A stretch of DNA of 64,000 nt from Thermococcus sp. SY098 (lineage in GTDB: Archaea > Methanobacteriota_B > Thermococci > Thermococcales > Thermococcaceae). Below, one piece after another: positions 52,719-61,687 of this stretch. A model generated the notes under the pieces. That model was given only the letters and a program-made list of their open reading frames with translations. It searched no databases and was not told where the DNA came from. Positions within the stretch are counted from its first letter, which is position 1. Each line of letters opens with the position of its first letter. The stretch spans positions 648,760 to 712,759 of the forward strand of contig NZ_CP141821.1 in assembly GCF_035621495.1 (NCBI RefSeq), given 5' to 3'. The position numbers and the translations under genes are program-made.

Positions 52719-52999
52719 GCGCCCACCTCCTTGCTGACCAAATGTTTAGCAATGTAAATGTCCAACAAGTAAGCCCACAATGCCAGAGTTATTGCTGCAC
52801 TAATTAGGAATGCTGACTTGAAGTAAACTGCAAGAATTGCCATGAATGCTGCAATATCAAAAGACATACAGTCAACTGCTAGGATTATATCCACTATCGT
52901 TGGACCCTTAAATGCCCTGATAGCATAGATTATGAACGCCAACAGGTAAAGCGGAATGACAAATTTCATCAAAAGAAAAAACTGGCTCTCAAGGCTCAT
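52715..52999 (-). CDS. mnhF: Mrp-type antiporter subunit MnhF
   Basis: 94 residues, three helices. MrpF signature IRAFKGPTIVDIILAVDCMS and ISAAITLALWAYLLDIYIAK. Start ATG-52999 (MSLESQFFLL), with GGTGGTGCTG upstream, overlaps the end of the hydrogenase small-subunit gene. This joins the antiporter module to the hydrogenase in one operon. Confidence 0.93.
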   Translation of the reverse strand: MSLESQFFLLMKFVIPLYLLAFIIYAIRAFKGPTIVDIILAVDCMSFDIAAFMAILAVYFKSAFLISAAITLALWAYLLDIYIAKHLVSKEVGA

Positions 53000-53567
53000 C
53001 AGCACCACCATCCGTTTTAACAACTATGTTGGGAACAAAGTGCCTTGTCTCCTTTGCTTCTCCAAAGAGAATTTCAACTATGTCTCTTTCTGTCTTCTCG
53101 TCGAGTTCTTCGATGTAAATTTCTCTTTTCTGCTTCTGCTTTACCAAGCCCCTTGCCATCGCTACAGCGTAAATAATAGCTTCGGGCTTAGGAGGACAGC
53201 CCGGAATGTAAATTGTAGTCGGCGGTTCAATACCGTATTCCTCCTTGAGGATTTTGTAGAGCTCTTTCACGCCGCCAATCACTGCATAGGTATCATACCA
53301 TATCCCGCCACCACAGGCACATGAGCCGATAGCTAAGACTATCTTCGGCTCTGGAACTGCCTTCAATGCCTCAATGACCTTTGGCAAGCACTCTCTTGTG
53401 ACTGGACCCGTAAAAGCTATTGCATCAGCATGTCTTGGTGAACCAACGAGCTTAATTCCAAATCTTTCAACGTCTTGCTTGGGAGCAAATATATTGAGTA
53501 TTTCAATATCACACCCATTACAGCTTCCACTGTTTAAATGAAAAACCCATAAACTCTTCTCAAACAT
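52989..53567 (-). CDS. Membrane-bound [NiFe] hydrogenase small subunit (HycG/NuoB-like)
   Basis: 192 residues. Carries the proximal 4Fe-4S cluster: Cys in SGSCNGCDIEILNIFAP (two), in AIGSCACGGGIWYDTYAVIG and in YIPGCPPKPEAIIYAVAMAR. No Tat signal; as in all group 4 hydrogenases the subunit stays cytoplasmic. Start ATG-53567 (MFEKSLWVFH) has GGTGGGGGA upstream and overlaps the ferredoxin-like gene by eight bases. Confidence 0.94.
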   Translation of the reverse strand: MFEKSLWVFHLNSGSCNGCDIEILNIFAPKQDVERFGIKLVGSPRHADAIAFTGPVTRECLPKVIEALKAVPEPKIVLAIGSCACGGGIWYDTYAVIGGVKELYKILKEEYGIEPPTTIYIPGCPPKPEAIIYAVAMARGLVKQKQKREIYIEELDEKTERDIVEILFGEAKETRHFVPNIVVKTDGGADEP

Positions 53568-54078
53568 ATCCCCCACCACCTTTTGCAAAAATCAACTGCT
53601 CAGAAATTCTCCTAGCCCTGCATTCTGGGCACAAGAACATCATCTCCCTTTCCCAAGGTTGAAGTTCCTTTGCTGAGTAAAGCAAATGCCTAAAGGTGTC
53701 AAATGGCCTGCCACACTCCTCACAGCGAACCATCTTTAGCTCAACAAACTGGTGCAAATCCTCTTCAGAAAGAGTTGCCAGCTCAAATTCTTTTGTGAGC
53801 TTTATTGCTCCCGTTGGACACACATCCTGACAGCGGGCACAGAAGATGCATCTTCCTATGAAAAGATGAACTACCCTGACCCCCTTTTCTAAGTCATCAT
53901 AAACCTGCAGTGCTTGAGGAGGACAGGCATTTGAGCATGATGTGCACCCGATGCATTTCTCTGGATCAATTACAGGTTTTCCTCTGAAGCCCTCTGGAAC
54001 TTCAAGCGGGACAAAAGGGTACTTCTCCGTTACTCTTCCAATGCTTATAGCCTTGGCAATAAGCTTAAACCTCCCCAT
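53560..54078 (-). CDS. Polyferredoxin subunit of membrane hydrogenase (HycF/NuoI-like)
   Basis: 172 residues. Two 4Fe-4S motifs, CIGCTSCSNACPPQAL and CIFCARCQDVCPTGAI, carry electrons from CooF to the small subunit. The C-terminal half has a further C-x2-C pair (VRCEECGRPF and FLCPECRARR) that may bind zinc, as in HycF-like proteins of Thermococcales. Start ATG-54078, three bases after the large-subunit stop. Confidence 0.93.
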   Translation of the reverse strand: MGRFKLIAKAISIGRVTEKYPFVPLEVPEGFRGKPVIDPEKCIGCTSCSNACPPQALQVYDDLEKGVRVVHLFIGRCIFCARCQDVCPTGAIKLTKEFELATLSEEDLHQFVELKMVRCEECGRPFDTFRHLLYSAKELQPWEREMMFLCPECRARRISEQLIFAKGGGGYV

Positions 54079-54081
54079 CGC

Positions 54082-55695
54082 TCACAGCCTCCTGAGGTAA
54101 TCATCAAGAGAGCATCTGCAGACTTTTTCTCCATCAACAATGACCATATGGTCTGTACACGAAAAGCACGGATCTATTGAGGCTATGATTATTGGGGCAT
54201 CTGCCAATTTTTCTCCCATAAGCATTATAGGAACAGCGGGCAGGTTGTTGTAGGTTGGCGCTCTTGGACGCCACCTGTAAACTTTGTTGCCGCCCTCAGT
54301 AATCACAAAGTGCACATCTTCCCCTCTTGGGGCTTCAGTTGCTCCAATGCCGACTGCATATTCTGGAAGCTCATAATCCTCGCTTAAAATGTCTCCCGGT
54401 GGGAGCTGATCTAAAGCCTGTTCAATTATCCAGAAGCTTTCAAATGTCTCCTCATACCTCACCAAGAACCTTGCAAGGACATCTCCCTCCTTGTAGACAG
54501 GCACCTTAAACTCCAAATCCCCATAGGCTGCATATGGATGATCCCTCCTTACATCGGTGTCAATGCCAGATGCCCTCGCAACAGGTCCGACTACACCTAT
54601 TTCCCTGCCCTCTCTCTTTGGAAGAACACCAACCCCTTCCATTCTGCTTATGAGCTCCTTCATCTCAGCAGCGTTGTCAAGAACTTCTTTTGTCTCCTTT
54701 TTGGTTTTTTCAAAAATTTCAAGCACTTTTTTCTTCTTTTCTTCATCAATGTCTCTCCTGACGCCCCCTATGAGGTTCATCCCGTAGGTCTTTCTATTTC
54801 CGGTCAAAAGCTCTGCCAAATCCATAAACGCTTCTCTTATACGCCATGTGTGCATGAAGCCAGAATCAAAGCCAAGTAAATGGAAGGCAACACCAAACCA
54901 GAGCAAATGGGAGTGCAGTCTCTCAAGCTCAAGGAGTATGGTTCTTATATAAAGTGCCCTTTCTGGAACCTCAATTTTGGCGGCATCCTCAACGGCCTGA
55001 GCGTAGGCGCAGTTGTGAGTGTATCCGCAAATTCCACAGATTCTCTCAGCTAAGAATGGAATCTGATTTATTGTCATCCTTTCCTCTGCCAATTTTTCCA
55101 GACCTCTGTGGACGTGAAATCCCCTATAGACTGCCCCAACTATTTCCTCGCCTTTGACATGGAGCTCAAAAACTTCCGGCTCGTGAAGCGTTGGATGATA
55201 GGGCCCAACTGGAACCTCCATAACTCCAGGCTTTTTCTCCTTTTTTGAAGGCTTAAACTCAATCCTTGGTGGTCTTTCATTGTAGTGGAACTCCTTCCTC
55301 AATGGGTGAATTCCTTCAGGCCAGTCGTCAGGTAGAATAAGCCTCAGCGGCTCTGGATGTTCATCAAAGAAAATTCCAACCATATCCATTGCCTCTCTCT
55401 CAGCCCAGTTTGCACCGCTTATGACCGGTGTAATTGAAGGAATCCTTAAGTTGCTTGCAACTGCTTTGAGAACTACGTATCTCTTTTCAGACTCACAGTT
55501 GAAGATGTGATACATTGAAAAGCCTACTCCCAGTAAGCGCTCATCAACACCAACTCCCGTTGCATAATAACAGCCCGCTTTGAAAAGCAACTCTGCAGTA
55601 CTCCTGAGCTTATCATTTGGAACCAAAGCCAAGATTACTTTTTCATCATGCCTGAGGATTTTAGCATCATTTCCTTTTAGAATCTCAATTATCAC
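54082..55695 (-). CDS. Membrane-bound [NiFe] hydrogenase large subunit fused to 30-kDa domain (HycE-like)
   Basis: 537 residues. Residues 1 to about 165 form a NuoC-like domain (ANWAEREAMDMVGIFFDEHP, LPDDWPEGIHPLRKEF). The rest is the NuoD-like catalytic part. Nickel ligands: RICGICGYTHNCAYA (L1) and DPCFSCTDHM (L2) near the end. A 20-residue extension after the His of L2 (MVIVDGEKVCRCSLDDYLRR) should be cut off by a maturation peptidase not found here. The fused C-D form is that of E. coli HycE. Start is GTG-55695, three bases after the stop of the NuoH-like gene, with GGTGGTAG upstream. Confidence 0.93.
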   Translation of the reverse strand: MIIEILKGNDAKILRHDEKVILALVPNDKLRSTAELLFKAGCYYATGVGVDERLLGVGFSMYHIFNCESEKRYVVLKAVASNLRIPSITPVISGANWAEREAMDMVGIFFDEHPEPLRLILPDDWPEGIHPLRKEFHYNERPPRIEFKPSKKEKKPGVMEVPVGPYHPTLHEPEVFELHVKGEEIVGAVYRGFHVHRGLEKLAEERMTINQIPFLAERICGICGYTHNCAYAQAVEDAAKIEVPERALYIRTILLELERLHSHLLWFGVAFHLLGFDSGFMHTWRIREAFMDLAELLTGNRKTYGMNLIGGVRRDIDEEKKKKVLEIFEKTKKETKEVLDNAAEMKELISRMEGVGVLPKREGREIGVVGPVARASGIDTDVRRDHPYAAYGDLEFKVPVYKEGDVLARFLVRYEETFESFWIIEQALDQLPPGDILSEDYELPEYAVGIGATEAPRGEDVHFVITEGGNKVYRWRPRAPTYNNLPAVPIMLMGEKLADAPIIIASIDPCFSCTDHMVIVDGEKVCRCSLDDYLRRL

Positions 55696-55697
55696 GG

Positions 55698-56579
55698 CTA
55701 CCACCCCACCAAGGCTATAATCCACACAACCAAAGCTACAGCGGAAAGCTTCTTCATCAGCTTGACAGCTTGGTCAATCCTGAATCTTCCATAGTAAGCT
55801 TCGAATGTTGAATAAATCACTGAGAGAATCATTATGCCAAGGAGATAACCAATGAGTCTTGTTGGATTTTGAACTGGAAGGATGAAGTTCAAAAGCAAGC
55901 TGTAAAGGAGAAGGCGCTTCAGGAACATCGAGTATTCAAGTAAACCGAGATGTTTTCCGCTGTATTCGATTAGAGGGCCCTCAATTATTTCAGGCTCAGC
56001 TTCAGCAATATCAAAGGGCAATCTGGCACTTGCAACATATATCACAAGGAGAAGCAGGAGTAATGCAAGGACTGAGGAAATCCTCAAAGGTAGCGGGAAC
56101 AGCTGATCAAAACTCAGGCTTTTGCCTATTACAGCTATCGTACCTACTATGAAAGCCAAGAGTAGTTCTTCACTCATAAAAAGGGAAACCTCTCTGTTTG
56201 AACCTATCTGGGCATAAGCATTCCCTGAGGAAAACGCTCCGATGACAAAGCTCAAAGTTGCCAGGCCAAGGAGATAAACCACAACTATAAAGTCTCCAAT
56301 GAAGTTTATTGAGCTGGGCAAGAGAGTCGGAACTATTAAGTAAGCTGTCAGAACAGCTGTGAAGGTCACATACGGAGCGAGCTTGTAGAATGATTTAACA
56401 GAATCCTGAGGTTCAACTGTAGGTCTCTTGAAGAGCTTTATCAAGTCCCACCACGTCTGGAGTATTGATGGTCCCTGTCTGTTCTGCAGACGTGCTCTGA
56501 TTTTCATCTCAAAACTATCTACTACTGGAGCAATAAGCAGGGCAAATGCTAAGTTGATTGCCATGAAAATGATGTTCAT
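55698..56579 (-). CDS. Membrane hydrogenase anchor subunit (HycD/NuoH-like)
   Basis: 293 residues, about eight helices. NuoH signature KIRARLQNRQGPSILQTWWD then LIKLFKRPTVEPQD near residue 30, and LPFDIAEAEPEIIEGPLIEY in the middle. The subunit connects the hydrogenase arm to the proton-pumping part. Start ATG-56579 overlaps the stop of the HycC-like gene (ATGA). Confidence 0.93.
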   Translation of the reverse strand: MNIIFMAINLAFALLIAPVVDSFEMKIRARLQNRQGPSILQTWWDLIKLFKRPTVEPQDSVKSFYKLAPYVTFTAVLTAYLIVPTLLPSSINFIGDFIVVVYLLGLATLSFVIGAFSSGNAYAQIGSNREVSLFMSEELLLAFIVGTIAVIGKSLSFDQLFPLPLRISSVLALLLLLLVIYVASARLPFDIAEAEPEIIEGPLIEYSGKHLGLLEYSMFLKRLLLYSLLLNFILPVQNPTRLIGYLLGIMILSVIYSTFEAYYGRFRIDQAVKLMKKLSAVALVVWIIALVGW

Positions 56580-58483
56580 AGGCTTACACCTCCTAAAAGT
56601 GCCACTAAAATTACTATCAGAATCATTGCAAGGGAAAGCATAGAGTCCAAGTCATAGGACAGGACTTCAAACTTGGTTCCAAGCACTTTTCCAATCTTAG
56701 TGACTTTTTGCACAATGTCTTTACTGGCGTCACCTAAGAGATAAACCTCATTGAAAGCTTCTTTAAAGTCCCGATAATAAGCGTCAGCAGGCATACTTAC
56801 ATTGAGGTCTTCACTTCTCCCGGTCTTCCAAGTTGACACAACACTGCCCTTCGATGGGATAAGCAGAAAAGCTATTAGTGTTGAAACCAGCAAAAATGCA
56901 AAGACTATTATCGGTGAATAACCCCCTGTTTTTGGCACAACGAGGGAGGGATAAACTACAAGAGAAGCTAACGGAACGCCTATTGAACCCAAGGCTTGGG
57001 ATATCATTTTTAATGGAACGAAAGGATAAACTCCAAATGCTATACAAAGCAAAGCTAAGACAATCTGAGGAGCAGACATTAAAAGCGGAACTTCCTTTGC
57101 ATCGATTTCCTTAACTGCAGGTTTTGTAAAGATTGCCGTGAAGTATTTTACAAAAGCCCCAAGGGTTACAGCACTTATGAAAATGGCAATTATTCCAAAG
57201 AGTGAAGTTGCTGGAGATGAGAGGGTTGAGATGTAGATCATCCATTTGCTCACAAAGCCATTAAGGGGGGGCATGCCAGCTATTGCAAGTGAGCCTATTA
57301 GGGCGGCAAAAGCAGTCAGAGGCATCTTCTTTGCTAAACTTCCTAAATAATTCAAATCTCTTGTCCCCGTTTCATACATCACTGAACCAGCCGTAAGGAA
57401 TAGAAGTCCTTTGAAGAAGGCATGATTCATCGTGTGAAAAAGTGCAGCAGCTAAGGCTACACTCCCCAAGAGCTGATCTCCGTTCGCAAGGAAGTAAATC
57501 CCAGCCCCCATGGGTAAAAGGATGTATCCAATGTTGTCTATACTTGAAAAAGCCAATAAACGCTTTGAATCTTCTTGGAGTAAAGCGTACATCATACTGA
57601 AGAAAAGTGTCAGGACTCCAAATACAGCTATTATCAGCCCAATTTCGGGCTCCAATGGGAAGAAGCTTATGAAGAATCTGAGCAGCATATATATCGGCAG
57701 TTTAATCATGATACCACTCAGTAAAGCTGAAACATTGCTCGGGGCTTCTGGGTGAGCATCGGGAAGCCATGAATGGAATGGAATCATAGCCGCCTTAACC
57801 CCAAATCCTATGAGCAGTGCAAATGTCAGGGCATAAAGCATTCCCGGATGAGCTGAGAGATAAGCCGGTAGAATATTAGCAATTTCAGAATAGTCGGCGT
57901 TAAAGCTTGTTGCTTTAAGAATTATCAGCACAACTGCCAGTACAAGAAACTCTGCCCCAGCTTTTGTCATGCAGAAGTACTTGAATGCTGCCTTTACGGC
58001 TTTCTCTTCGCTCTGCTCAAATGCCACTAAGAATTGGGAAAACAGGCTCATCAGCTCCCAGAAGAGTATGAACCACAGTAAGTTCCAGCATATCAAGACG
58101 AGATACATCGTCAACAGGAAAATTGGATAGTTGAAGGTGTAAATCCGCATGTCTTCTTTGCCGAGGTACTTTTCCATGTATTTGATACCGTAAACTGATG
58201 CGCAGAGGCTTAAAATACCGAGCAGGAGCAGGAAAAATGCCGAAAGCGAGTCAACTCTAAAGACAAGCCAGTTGAGGGTTGCAAAAAGCGAAGATGAGTT
58301 GAACAAGCTGTATTTAAGCTCAAGGGTCGTTCTAAACCCTAAGACTCCAATGTATATCATCACTACCGATGCTATTGCTGATAGTGTACTTACTATCTTG
58401 AGAGCCATTTTTGCTTTTGACAACCCCACCACTGCCGCTATAATTAATATACCAACAGGTATTAACAACATCTGAGTCTCCAT
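56576..58483 (-). CDS. Membrane hydrogenase proton-pumping subunit (HycC/NuoL-like)
   Basis: 635 residues with about 16 helices. NuoL/MrpD-type core: LVICWNLLWFILFWELMSLF (conserved Glu), FALLIGFGVKAAMIPFHSWL (Lys), PDAHPEAPSNVSALLSGIM and LFHTMNHAFFKGLLFLTAG. The C-terminal 80 residues are a cytoplasmic/amphipathic extension (KTGRSEDLNVSMPADAYYRD, VTKIGKVLGTKFEVLSYDLD) ending in one more helix, as in HycC/HyfB. First gene of the hydrogenase module; 92 bases of leader are visible, and a TATA candidate lies further upstream (58626-58638). Confidence 0.93.
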   Translation of the reverse strand: METQMLLIPVGILIIAAVVGLSKAKMALKIVSTLSAIASVVMIYIGVLGFRTTLELKYSLFNSSSLFATLNWLVFRVDSLSAFFLLLLGILSLCASVYGIKYMEKYLGKEDMRIYTFNYPIFLLTMYLVLICWNLLWFILFWELMSLFSQFLVAFEQSEEKAVKAAFKYFCMTKAGAEFLVLAVVLIILKATSFNADYSEIANILPAYLSAHPGMLYALTFALLIGFGVKAAMIPFHSWLPDAHPEAPSNVSALLSGIMIKLPIYMLLRFFISFFPLEPEIGLIIAVFGVLTLFFSMMYALLQEDSKRLLAFSSIDNIGYILLPMGAGIYFLANGDQLLGSVALAAALFHTMNHAFFKGLLFLTAGSVMYETGTRDLNYLGSLAKKMPLTAFAALIGSLAIAGMPPLNGFVSKWMIYISTLSSPATSLFGIIAIFISAVTLGAFVKYFTAIFTKPAVKEIDAKEVPLLMSAPQIVLALLCIAFGVYPFVPLKMISQALGSIGVPLASLVVYPSLVVPKTGGYSPIIVFAFLLVSTLIAFLLIPSKGSVVSTWKTGRSEDLNVSMPADAYYRDFKEAFNEVYLLGDASKDIVQKVTKIGKVLGTKFEVLSYDLDSMLSLAMILIVILVALLGGVSL

Positions 58484-58625
58484 TGCTGTTCACCCAAATT
58501 TTTCTTAATTTGTCTTGATTTTAGCAAAGTATCTGTTTACACATCACATTGCCCGAAATATATTGAGTGAAATTTTTATTCATGAAATTAGACTCATACA
58601 TCTGTGAAATTTTCTGGCGAATTTT

Positions 58626-58638
58626 GTTTATATATTTT
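58626..58638 (-). promoter_or_regulatory. Candidate internal promoter before the hydrogenase genes
   Basis: The 215 bases between cooT and the HycC-like gene (58484-58698) hold no gene. Minus-strand AAAATATATAAAC fits a TATA box; transcription would start near 58607 with a leader of about 124 bases. The hydrogenase-antiporter part may thus be expressed apart from the CODH genes. Confidence 0.4.
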
Positions 58639-58698
58639 GCCTAATGTATCCATTCTAAACCTTTGGTTAAAACATACATTATGGAACAAAAATGAGCA

Positions 58699-58893
58699 TC
58701 AAAGGGAAAGTCTCAAATAAATTTTGTGGGAAATAAAATCGATATAATCGATCTCATATCCCTCAAGAATCAACTCTTTACCGAGTAGATTCTTTACAAT
58801 GATTTTTCCATCTTTAACTTCAAGCAGAGTTACATCTGTCATAACAACTTCTGCTTTTCCATCTTCAAAGACTATGACTTTTGACTGACACAT
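58699..58893 (-). CDS. cooT: CooT-like small nickel-binding protein
   Basis: 64 residues: MCQSKVIVFEDGKAEVVMTD, then VTLLEVKDGKIIVKNLLGKE and LILEGYEIDYIDFISHKIYL. Length, beta-rich pattern and Cys at position 2 agree with CooT (R. rubrum), a dimer that binds one Ni2+ through Cys2 and takes part in maturing the CODH C-cluster. Its ATG directly follows the cooC stop (TAAATG), with AAGGTG as ribosome-binding site, so it is co-translated. This supports a Ni-delivery role. CooJ is not seen. Confidence 0.82.
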   Translation of the reverse strand: MCQSKVIVFEDGKAEVVMTDVTLLEVKDGKIIVKNLLGKELILEGYEIDYIDFISHKIYLRLSL

Positions 58894-59700
58894 TTACAAC
58901 ACCTTAGAACGCTTTTTTACGTTCAATATCCTTCTTGCAAGTGCTTCGACATCTTCATATATCGGAGAATCCTTTGGAATAGAATCAACTCCCTTCCCTT
59001 TATTATCCACATTAATAACGCTTTCATCAAAGCTTACAAGATGGTAGGGCGTTGAATCCGAGAAGACTTTTGCATAAAGCTGGGAGGCTTTTAAGGAGTT
59101 GCGAACTTTGTTTATTACAAGGAATATATTTGATATGTTGAGCTGCTTCCCCATTTCTGTGAGCTTCCTCGCTATCAATAAAGATTTCAGCGTTGGTTCT
59201 GCCACACATATCATGGCATCAAATTTTTCTGCCAGTCCTCTTCCGAAAATCTCCGCTCCAGCTTCGCTGTCCACAATAACGATATCCTTTTCAGATAGCA
59301 GAACGTGCAGCAAAAATGCTCTTGCGAGAGCTAACGCTGGACACAGACAGCCTTCTTTACTCTGCTCTATGCTTCCAACTACTACAAGCTTCAAATTTGG
59401 CTTTATTGTTATGCCGTATCGCTCAGCCAAATCATCAACTTTTGGAGTCAGTGAGAACAGAACTCCCCAGCCTTCACCTGGTCTTGCTCCAGTTCTTTCC
59501 TCTGCAAGCTTTTCATTTCGTGAAAGTGGAACAATTTCTAAAGCTTCTTCAAATGGAATTCCCAGACTTTGAGCAAGATTGGGAACTGAATCTGTATCTA
59601 AAGCCAGTATATTATACCCTTTATCGGCTAAGATATGGGCTAACAAAGCTGAAATTGTAGTTTTTCCAACTCCCCCCTTTCCAGCGACAAGTATCTTCAT
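58894..59700 (-). CDS. cooC: CODH nickel-insertion ATPase CooC
   Basis: 268 residues, a MinD/ParA-type ATPase. The deviant Walker A GKGGVGKTTISALLAHIL is at residues 7-24. VDSEAGAEIFGRGLAEKFDA gives the Walker B/switch. A Cys-x-Cys in SKEGCLCPALALARAFL binds Zn or Ni at the dimer interface and is required for maturing the C-cluster of CODH. Start ATG-59700 has GGAGGTACT upstream. Lies between cooS and cooT. Confidence 0.94.
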   Translation of the reverse strand: MKILVAGKGGVGKTTISALLAHILADKGYNILALDTDSVPNLAQSLGIPFEEALEIVPLSRNEKLAEERTGARPGEGWGVLFSLTPKVDDLAERYGITIKPNLKLVVVGSIEQSKEGCLCPALALARAFLLHVLLSEKDIVIVDSEAGAEIFGRGLAEKFDAMICVAEPTLKSLLIARKLTEMGKQLNISNIFLVINKVRNSLKASQLYAKVFSDSTPYHLVSFDESVINVDNKGKGVDSIPKDSPIYEDVEALARRILNVKKRSKVL

Positions 59701-59775
59701 TTTAGTACCTCCAGTGATTAAATCACGCTTCTCCTATAATTGCTTTGTTTTTCAAATTAAAGATAAAAGGAGAGA

Positions 59776-61677
59776 TCAAACAGGCCATTTGAGCTTCTTC
59801 CTCTTCTCGATTATCACATTGTAAATTGTCTCTGCTGCCTTTACTGGATCCGGTTCGACGTAGAACTTTCCTCCGAGGAGGTCTTCAATGTCATCCGTAA
59901 GGAGCCTGGTAACCTTCTGGCTTCCGAGCACTGGTGGAACTACTCCCAAGTGGGTGAATACACCGCTTGCAACAAAGTAAGTTCCAATTGACACTGCTTT
60001 TTCACTCATCCATTCTGGAGCAGAGCCAGCTACTGGCAAATCGGGAATATCAACACCTAAAGCTTCAGCAAGTGCTCCAAGAACAATCAGGATTCTTGAG
60101 CAGTCAACACAGCTACCCATATGGAGGCATGGCGGAATTCCAAGTGTCTCACACACTGCTCTAAGTCCATCTCCTGCCATTTTTGCCGCTTCAGGTGTTA
60201 GTAAACCGCCCATTGCTGCTGCGATTCCCCAGCAACCAGTCCCAACTACCAAGATATCTCTCTTTATGAGCTCCTTAGTTAGTGTTACATGACTGTGGTT
60301 GTGCTTAACCTTTGGATTATTACATCCAACAACTCCAACGATTCCTTTAATTGTACCTTCTCTGAGTGCATTGATGAGAGGTTCAAGCGTTCCTCCAAGG
60401 GCTTCAAGGATTGCTTCAACGCTGAAGCCTGCAACAACTTCACTCTTGTGTTTTGGAATATAGACCCTTTCTTTTGGCCTGTTCTGGAAGTTTTCAATTG
60501 CAATCTTGACTATCTCCTTGGCAATTTCATCTGCTCTCTCCGGTTTGAACTCTATGTGCACTGCTCCGGGTATGTGTGCCTTGGGTTCGGTTGTAATTAT
60601 CTTGGTGTGATAACAGCCGGCTACATCAATCAACGATGGCATTAGACACTGGTAATCAACGACCATAGCTTCAACGGCACCTGTTATTATTGCTAACTCT
60701 TGCATCAGGAAGTTTCCAGCTGGAGAGATGCCGAGCCTCACTAAGACCTCATTTCCAGTACAGCACATTCCCGCAACATTCACCCCCTTGGCTCCATATT
60801 TCTTGGCCAATTTCTGCATCTCTTCACTTTGGGCAACTTCGGCTATCTTCATTGACAGTATTGGATTATGACCGTGGACAATTATATTCACGTAATCTTC
60901 CTTGAGAACACCCAGGTTTGCAGTAGTCTTAATTGGCTTTGGTGTTCCGAATAGGATGTCGCTCAAATAGGTAGCCATCATTGAGCCGCTCCATCCATCG
61001 GCAAGTGCTGTTCTAACACCGTGAAGGAGTAGCGAAGCTGGATCTGCATCAACACCCATATGGGTTCTGTGCATACACTCACAGATTTCCCTGTCAATTG
61101 CCCTTGGCATGACTCCAAGCCTCTCCCAGACTTTAATTCTCTTCTTGGGAGCTGTTGCCACGAGCAACTTCAACGGTTCATCGTCGGGTTTTCCAAACTC
61201 CAATTCCAAGATATGTGCAACTTCCGAGGCTATTTCACTTTCACTCTTCCCCTCGATATCAATGCCAAGAATTTGAGCCAATCCTTTAAGCTTCTCAACA
61301 TCTGTCAGCCTGTACCCTTTAAACTCTCCTGTTGCTACTCCTTTAAACACGTGGACGATGTCCCTCGCATGATCGCTGTGTGCTGCTGCTCCTGCAGCAA
61401 TCATTCTCAAAATGTTCCTTGCAACTATTGTATCAGCATCTGCTCCACAAACACCTTTTGTTGGCCCAGCGCCAAATGGGTCAATCCTACATGGACCCAT
61501 GTTACAGTTTCTACAACAGACTCCCAGAAGACCGAAGCCACATTGGGGCTGCTGCTCTAAAAAGCGGTGCCAAGCAGTCTTCACGCCCTCCTCCTCAGCC
61601 TTCTCAATTAGGTCACCAACGCCCTTAGTCTCAGAAACCTGCTTTGCAGGAACCTTAAACTTTATGTATTCCGCCAT
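59776..61677 (-). CDS. cooS: Anaerobic Ni-Fe carbon monoxide dehydrogenase, catalytic subunit CooS
   Basis: 633 residues. CO + H2O to CO2 + 2 H+ + 2 e-. All cluster ligands are present. The D-cluster uses Cys46 and Cys54; the B-cluster uses Cys55, Cys58, Cys63 and Cys77 (exactly +7 from C. hydrogenoformans CODH-II numbering as I remember it). C-cluster ligands are His in IIVHGHNPILS and Cys in AGMCCTGNEVLVRLG, VDYQCLMPSLIDVAG, GVVGCNNPKVKHNHS, VGTGCWGIAAAMGG and HMGSCVDCSRILIVLG. No acetyl-CoA-synthase genes lie nearby, so this is the respiratory, H2-linked type. Start ATG-61677 (MAEYIKFKV) has GAGGTGGTTGTG upstream; 10 bases from the cooF stop. Confidence 0.96.
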   Translation of the reverse strand: MAEYIKFKVPAKQVSETKGVGDLIEKAEEEGVKTAWHRFLEQQPQCGFGLLGVCCRNCNMGPCRIDPFGAGPTKGVCGADADTIVARNILRMIAAGAAAHSDHARDIVHVFKGVATGEFKGYRLTDVEKLKGLAQILGIDIEGKSESEIASEVAHILELEFGKPDDEPLKLLVATAPKKRIKVWERLGVMPRAIDREICECMHRTHMGVDADPASLLLHGVRTALADGWSGSMMATYLSDILFGTPKPIKTTANLGVLKEDYVNIIVHGHNPILSMKIAEVAQSEEMQKLAKKYGAKGVNVAGMCCTGNEVLVRLGISPAGNFLMQELAIITGAVEAMVVDYQCLMPSLIDVAGCYHTKIITTEPKAHIPGAVHIEFKPERADEIAKEIVKIAIENFQNRPKERVYIPKHKSEVVAGFSVEAILEALGGTLEPLINALREGTIKGIVGVVGCNNPKVKHNHSHVTLTKELIKRDILVVGTGCWGIAAAMGGLLTPEAAKMAGDGLRAVCETLGIPPCLHMGSCVDCSRILIVLGALAEALGVDIPDLPVAGSAPEWMSEKAVSIGTYFVASGVFTHLGVVPPVLGSQKVTRLLTDDIEDLLGGKFYVEPDPVKAAETIYNVIIEKRKKLKWPV

Positions 61678-61687
61678 CACAACCACC

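Noticed and set aside
57260-57275. C7/G7 run in the HycC-like gene as a slippage site
   Set aside because: It encodes the conserved P-P-L-N-G turn of NuoL-type proteins, and the reading frame is intact.
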